A stretch of 64,000 nucleotides of DNA from Clostridia bacterium (lineage in GTDB: Bacteria; Bacillota; Clostridia; Christensenellales; Pumilibacteraceae). Below are positions 59,798 to 64,000 of this stretch, one piece after another; within the stretch, counting starts at the first letter, position 1; each line of letters opens with the position of its first letter. The stretch spans positions 1-64,000 of the forward strand of contig JAGAPD010000028.1 in the NCBI GenBank assembly GCA_017623435.1. Reading direction: 5' to 3'. The translations under genes were made by a program, and so were the position numbers. The notes under the pieces are model-generated. The model had not been told where the DNA came from. It ran no database searches and saw only the letters and a list, made by a program, of their open reading frames with translations.

Positions 59798-62700
59798 ATG
59801 AAAAAGAAAAGAAGTTTAAATCTTTTGCTGATCGTGGCACTCGTAGCGTGCATGCTGTTTGCCTGTCAGCCTGCGGTTGATCCCGTAAGCTTGGTGGACT
59901 TTGCCGACGAAACCGTTTCGATAGGATTGGGAGAAACGTACACGCTCCCCTCCGATAGCGTAACGGACACCCAAAGCAACGATTACCGCGTGTATTATAC
60001 GGTTAAGACGAGCGAGGGCAAGGACGTTGCCGTAGCGCGTCAGCAGTTTATTGCAAACAACGAAAGCGGATACCGCATTACCGCAACGACGGAAACGCTC
60101 CCCGACGGTAGCGTAAAAACGCGTACCATTACCTTGAACGTTGTGGACGAAAACGCGCCTAATATCGTTATCGGTAGCACGAGCGTTGGTTACGAGGGCA
60201 AGCAATACACCCTCCCTGAAATTGACGTTACCGATTCGTCCAGCGGAAAAGTCGAAGTGGTTACGAAGGTTTATTTCGTGGACGGAAATAACGAAACGGA
60301 GGTGGACGTCACCGACGGAAAGTTTATTCCGACTACTCGCGGTATTTACAGAATTAAGGTTACGGCAACTGATAGCTCGCAAAACGTAGCGGAAAAGAGC
60401 GCGGATATTTATATTCGTAGCGCGCTTAAGGATTTCACCTTCGAGGACTTTGACGACGAGCTTGGAATGGGTGCGCTTACCCTTTACGAGAACGGACACA
60501 TGAGTCAGGCGGAAACGTGGCATTCCGTATTCGATCCCACGCCCGAGACGAGCGATAACGGCGACGAAAGAGTGGGCGTTGCAGAAGGTACTTCTACGAC
60601 CAACTCTTACGGACCGCACCTTTATATGCAGTTCCCCTCTGCGCTTAACGACACCGATTTTGAGTACGTATACACGCGTATCTATATCAAGAGCGCGATC
60701 GCGCAGTATAAGGCTCAAGTCAATATTTACAGTTTCAACTACCACCTCGGCACTTTCCCCGTAAACGAATGGGTGGAGGTACGTATGGACGTAGACGACA
60801 TCAACAATCCCGAGGCGAACTTTGATAAGTACAAAGACGAGGGAGAAACGGGCGTCGACGCGTTCAAAAAGGTTATGTCGGCTAACGGCGGTAACGTATT
60901 GTTCTGGATTCAAATGGGTACTTACACGGGCGAAGGCGGACAAACGACCTCCGACGTACCCGGCAATTACGTTCTTTATATTGACGAAATCGGCTACAAG
61001 CCCTATATTCAGCCTTCGCTTGACGTAGAGGAAAGCTACGGGCTTGGCGAGTATATCACGCTTAACGCAACTCTTGACGGATCAATCAATATAGATAATT
61101 ACGAATTTGATTATACCGTTTCTGCTCCAAGCGGACAAACCGTAACGCTTGACGGCGACAATAAGTTCCGCGCGGTTGAAGAGGGCGAATACACCGTTAC
61201 CGTTAACTTCGTTCACTCCTCGTTTACGGGTAGCAAAACCTTTACCTTCGTAGTCGTTAGTGACAAGCAAATCGCGGTTGACGATATCACGGGTAGCTAC
61301 AGCGCAGGCGATACCGTAACGCTTCCCGTAGCTACGATTGAAGGCGGAACGGTAAACGTAAGGGTTTGCCTTGGCGAAAAAGAAATTACGATTAACGAAA
61401 ACGCGTTCGTTGCAAAACAACCGGGTACGTATACCGTCGTTTATACTTCTGAAATTGACGGCTTGACGTACAAAAAGGAAATTGAAGTAAGCGTAGAAGA
61501 TATCGTTTTCGAAAACGAGGTGCTTGGCTTTGATAGCGAAGACGATTTGCAAAAAATTGGTATCGGTCTTAATATCAACAGTCCTCAGCTTACTTGGCTT
61601 AGCGAGTACGAGGGTGAATTGGGCGTGGTAAAAGCGTCCTGGGCAAGCGGTAGAGAGTGGCCCTTCGTTTACTTCGTGCCCACGCAGGAGATGAGCGCGT
61701 ACGCTGATTACGACTATATCGTATTCCGTATCTTCGTACCTGATCACGCAGGCGCGGCGCAATACTTTAAGCTGTTCAACGATCAGGGCGCGTTAAGCCC
61801 CGTTAACGGTGCTGAAATCGTTTTAGGCGAGTGGAAGGATTACGTGTTCGACGCGACTCGCTTTAAAGAAGAATGGTCCACGCGAATGGACGGCTACAAC
61901 GCTGATTTGCACAGATTGTGGACGAAGGTTTCAAAAGATAGTAGCGGTGCGTTCTATATTGCAGATATCTCGATGGCGAAAGCGATTAACGAAGACGACT
62001 TCTCAATCACCGTAACGGGAGATAAGACGGAAGGAGAAACGCTTTCCCTTACCTATACCGCGATTGCAGGCGCAAGCGTAACGCTCACCGATCCCGAGGG
62101 CGATAAGGTATCCGACCTTAATTCGTTCACGGCAATCGCAGGTGAGTACACGGTAACGTTCACGGCGGACGGATATTTTGGAAAAGTGGTAAAAACCTTT
62201 ATCGTGTCTAATACGCCCACGAGCGTAACCGTTATTACCGAGGCTGAAAACGCGACGGTAGTTTACGGACAGGAAAGCTACGAAATAGGCGAGACGGTAA
62301 CCTTTACGGTAAGCGTTCTTGACGGTCGTGAAATCGTATCGGTAAGCGTTGACGAAACGCCCCTTACTGCAACGAATGGAGAATATTCGTTCACGGCGAC
62401 TGCTAACGTTCATATTATAACCGTAGTCGTAAAGATCAATATAACCGCTAACGAAGTAATTTCCTTTGATAGAAGTGCTGACATTGACAACTTGCTCACG
62501 CCTGCGCTCAATCTTACTTATTCTAAGGCTTGGCTTTCCGAGTACGAAGGCGCGAACGGCGTAGCAAAGATTACTTATAAGGGCTCAAACCAGTATCCTC
62601 AGTTTACGTTTACGCCCTTGCAATCGCTTGATAAATACGCAGATTACGACTATATCGTATTCCGTATGTACGTAAGCGGAACGAGCAACGGTAAGCCTGT

Positions 62701-63475
62701 TTCGTTTGCAATGTACTCGGATACGGCGGTTACTCTTACCGGTAGCGTAACCAGCATGGTTTATGACAAGTGGACTGACTACGTATTTGACGCAACGAGA
62801 TTTAAATCAGAATGGGATAGCAATAGCGTTCAACCTTATCAAGTTTGGTTCAGAACGGCGGCAAGCAGTTCGTCTGACGAAGGTACGGTATATGTCGACA
62901 ATATTTATATGGCGAATGCGTCCGATATCAGCACTCAGCCCGAAAATCCCGAAAACCCTGAAAAGCCCGACCTTCCCGAGGTTACGGAAGCAAGCGAGGT
63001 AATCAGCTTTGATAGCGAAAGTGATATTAGCCGTCTTTATATGGGCGTAAACGTAACTGGTCCGCAAATTACTTGGCTTGAAAGTTACGAAGGCGAAACG
63101 GGTGTTGCGAAAATGAGTTGGACGGCAAAGCAATGGCCTTACCTTTACTTCTTGCCTAAGCAAGAAATGAGCGCGTACGCAGATTACGACAAAATCGTGT
63201 TCAGAATGTACGTTCCCGACACGGGCAATAAGCTGTTGTTTATGAAGCTCTTTAACGACCTTAACGCGGATAGTCCCGAGGGCTACTTCGAGGCAATGGA
63301 GTACAATAAGTGGGTTGATTTCACCTTTGACGCAACGCGCTTTAAGAACGAATGGACGACGGGTAACGACTTCACGAATTATCCCGACCTTAATAGATTC
63401 TGGTTTAAGTCAAGTTCGTCTTCGGGCGCAGGCGAGTTCTATATCGCAAGCATTCATATGACTAAATCGGCGTAA
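59798..63475 (+). CDS. Giant surface lipoprotein with Ig-like domains and three copies of a 155-residue module
   Basis: A 1225-residue exported lipoprotein (lipobox MLFAC, Cys23). Two Ig-like domains (about 28-205) and one beta-sandwich (about 210-405) come first, then more Ig-like domains. Three copies of one module follow at about 573-730, 885-1045 and 1066-1225. Each opens with EVxxFD, has WL-x-x-YEG, then YADYDYIVFR (YADYDKIVFR in the last) and FDATRFKxEW, and ends with a strand before MxKA/MANA. A linker PENPENPEKPDLPEV precedes the last copy. The module looks like a jelly-roll carbohydrate-binding domain, but I cannot name its family. No catalytic motif is seen. Confidence 0.8.
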   Translation: MKKKRSLNLLLIVALVACMLFACQPAVDPVSLVDFADETVSIGLGETYTLPSDSVTDTQSNDYRVYYTVKTSEGKDVAVARQQFIANNESGYRITATTETLPDGSVKTRTITLNVVDENAPNIVIGSTSVGYEGKQYTLPEIDVTDSSSGKVEVVTKVYFVDGNNETEVDVTDGKFIPTTRGIYRIKVTATDSSQNVAEKSADIYIRSALKDFTFEDFDDELGMGALTLYENGHMSQAETWHSVFDPTPETSDNGDERVGVAEGTSTTNSYGPHLYMQFPSALNDTDFEYVYTRIYIKSAIAQYKAQVNIYSFNYHLGTFPVNEWVEVRMDVDDINNPEANFDKYKDEGETGVDAFKKVMSANGGNVLFWIQMGTYTGEGGQTTSDVPGNYVLYIDEIGYKPYIQPSLDVEESYGLGEYITLNATLDGSINIDNYEFDYTVSAPSGQTVTLDGDNKFRAVEEGEYTVTVNFVHSSFTGSKTFTFVVVSDKQIAVDDITGSYSAGDTVTLPVATIEGGTVNVRVCLGEKEITINENAFVAKQPGTYTVVYTSEIDGLTYKKEIEVSVEDIVFENEVLGFDSEDDLQKIGIGLNINSPQLTWLSEYEGELGVVKASWASGREWPFVYFVPTQEMSAYADYDYIVFRIFVPDHAGAAQYFKLFNDQGALSPVNGAEIVLGEWKDYVFDATRFKEEWSTRMDGYNADLHRLWTKVSKDSSGAFYIADISMAKAINEDDFSITVTGDKTEGETLSLTYTAIAGASVTLTDPEGDKVSDLNSFTAIAGEYTVTFTADGYFGKVVKTFIVSNTPTSVTVITEAENATVVYGQESYEIGETVTFTVSVLDGREIVSVSVDETPLTATNGEYSFTATANVHIITVVVKINITANEVISFDRSADIDNLLTPALNLTYSKAWLSEYEGANGVAKITYKGSNQYPQFTFTPLQSLDKYADYDYIVFRMYVSGTSNGKPVSFAMYSDTAVTLTGSVTSMVYDKWTDYVFDATRFKSEWDSNSVQPYQVWFRTAASSSSDEGTVYVDNIYMANASDISTQPENPENPEKPDLPEVTEASEVISFDSESDISRLYMGVNVTGPQITWLESYEGETGVAKMSWTAKQWPYLYFLPKQEMSAYADYDKIVFRMYVPDTGNKLLFMKLFNDLNADSPEGYFEAMEYNKWVDFTFDATRFKNEWTTGNDFTNYPDLNRFWFKSSSSSGAGEFYIASIHMTKSA

Positions 63476-63501
63476 CCCGTATTTAGATATTTGCCTTTCT
63501 T

Positions 63502-63541
63502 AAATGGAAACGACGTACCACGTGGTACGTCGTTTCCATTT
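63502..63541. terminator. Perfect 40-bp ACGT-centred palindrome (bidirectional terminator)
   Basis: AAATGGAAACGACGTACCAC (63502-63521) is followed by its exact complement, centred on ACGT and with a T run after it. It separates the convergent lipoprotein and AraC genes. The rest of 63542-63651 has no gene; it includes a partial GGGCGACC repeat. Confidence 0.9.
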
Positions 63542-63651
63542 TTTTATAGGTTTTTCGTTGATAAATCATTGTCGTAAGAGAATTTTCGCGGATAACGGGC
63601 GACCACAGGGCATTCCTACGACCGTATAGCGTGACGAAAGCGAGCCGTCAT

Positions 63652-64000
63652 TTAAACGATAATGTACTTTTTTGTTTTGATGATGGTGGCGTATTGAGAG
63701 GGAGTGATACCCGTAGTTTTCTTAAATTGCGTGGAAAAATACTGTAGCGTATCAAAGTCCATATGCTCGCTTATCTCTTTTAGCGTCATATTGCCTTCAG
63801 CGATAAGCTCCTTTGCTTTTTTAATGCGCAAATCAATAAAATACTGAATGACGGACATGCCCGTGTTTTTCTTGAAAACGGCGCAAAGGTGGGGTACGGA
63901 GTAGCCGATATTATTAGAAATCTCCTCCAAAGTAAGCTTTCTGCATACGTTTTCCTGCATAAAGTTTTTGGCAAACTGTAGTAGCGTTTTCTCGCTGTTG
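63652..64000 (-). CDS. AraC family regulator, 5' part beyond the right edge
   Basis: C-terminal part of a second AraC-type regulator. The frame stays open through the window end (NSEKTLLQFAKNF before the first visible Met), so this is not a complete short protein. The helix-turn-helix pair KLTLEEISNNIGYSVPHLCAVFKKNTG and ISEHMDFDTLQYFSTQFKKTTGITPSQ is very similar to the regulator at 54956-55870, including the extension after the second motif. The two paralogues flank the lipoprotein locus. The stop is at 63652-63654. Confidence 0.92.
   Translation of the reverse strand, partial: NSEKTLLQFAKNFMQENVCRKLTLEEISNNIGYSVPHLCAVFKKNTGMSVIQYFIDLRIKKAKELIAEGNMTLKEISEHMDFDTLQYFSTQFKKTTGITPSQYATIIKTKKYIIV

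Noticed and set aside
63652-63960. Complete 102-residue AraC-like protein
   Set aside because: The frame continues upstream to the window end with sequence matching the paralogue, so it is a truncated view of a longer gene.

Overview
The window looks like the chromosome of an anaerobic Gram-positive bacterium of the Bacillota, class Clostridia, probably an uncultured gut lineage. The basis is gene content (large one-chain PurL, NAD-type PyrD/PyrK, YtrA-type GntR operon, consensus sigma-A promoters, many A-rich Shine-Dalgarno sites) and intergenic repeats of a kind common in gut Clostridia. A Christensenellales-like lineage is a guess. Nothing suggests a plasmid or phage.

Layout. 1-1105: the end of tuf, then a 760-base gene-free patchwork of small hairpin repeats. 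1865-5603: GrpB-family protein, SHOCT membrane protein, SLC13-type permease and an unknown membrane protein. 5709-7642: an ABC exporter with its GntR repressor and a clear operator. 7741-12420: recF, an SGNH hydrolase and a GH106-like glycosidase. 12483-14791 (minus strand): uraA-upp, preceded by a 24-codon leader peptide and an intrinsic terminator that together look like a UTP-sensing attenuator. 14876-20613: glycosyltransferase, AraC regulator, tRNA-Pro and a small sugar pathway (FGGY kinase, lactonase-like propeller, TIM-barrel isomerase). 20728-24492: a large SF1 helicase with a nuclease-like tail. 24673-27959: metF-metH.

28026-51014 is a long co-directional nucleotide block. A ZTP riboswitch precedes purE-C-F-M-N-purO-AICAR transformylase; after a repeat-filled gap come purD-purL-fhs-pyrC-carB-pyrK-pyrD-pyrF-pyrE-pyrB-guaA. 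Fhs makes the 10-formyl-THF that PurN and the AICAR transformylase consume, so folate, purine and pyrimidine synthesis are linked. Several enzymes have unusual architecture. PurF lacks its glutaminase cysteine, GuaA lacks its glutaminase domain and CarB has no CarA beside it. PurH is split and its cyclohydrolase half is replaced by a PurO-type enzyme. PyrB carries a PyrI-like zinc tail.

51015-52427 holds a cassette of triloop hairpins and a four-helix-bundle gene between 31-bp direct repeats, then a divergent acyltransferase. 52476-64000 is a carbohydrate locus: GH2 beta-mannosidase, three secreted lipoproteins (one DUF4091, one with three copies of an unfamiliar module), and two paralogous AraC regulators facing inward.

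Two features recur across the window. One is a family of terminator hairpins centred on ACGT. The other is a set of intergenic hairpins closed by three-base loops. At least two genes (recF and an AraC gene) appear to be transcribed from their own start codon (leaderless).
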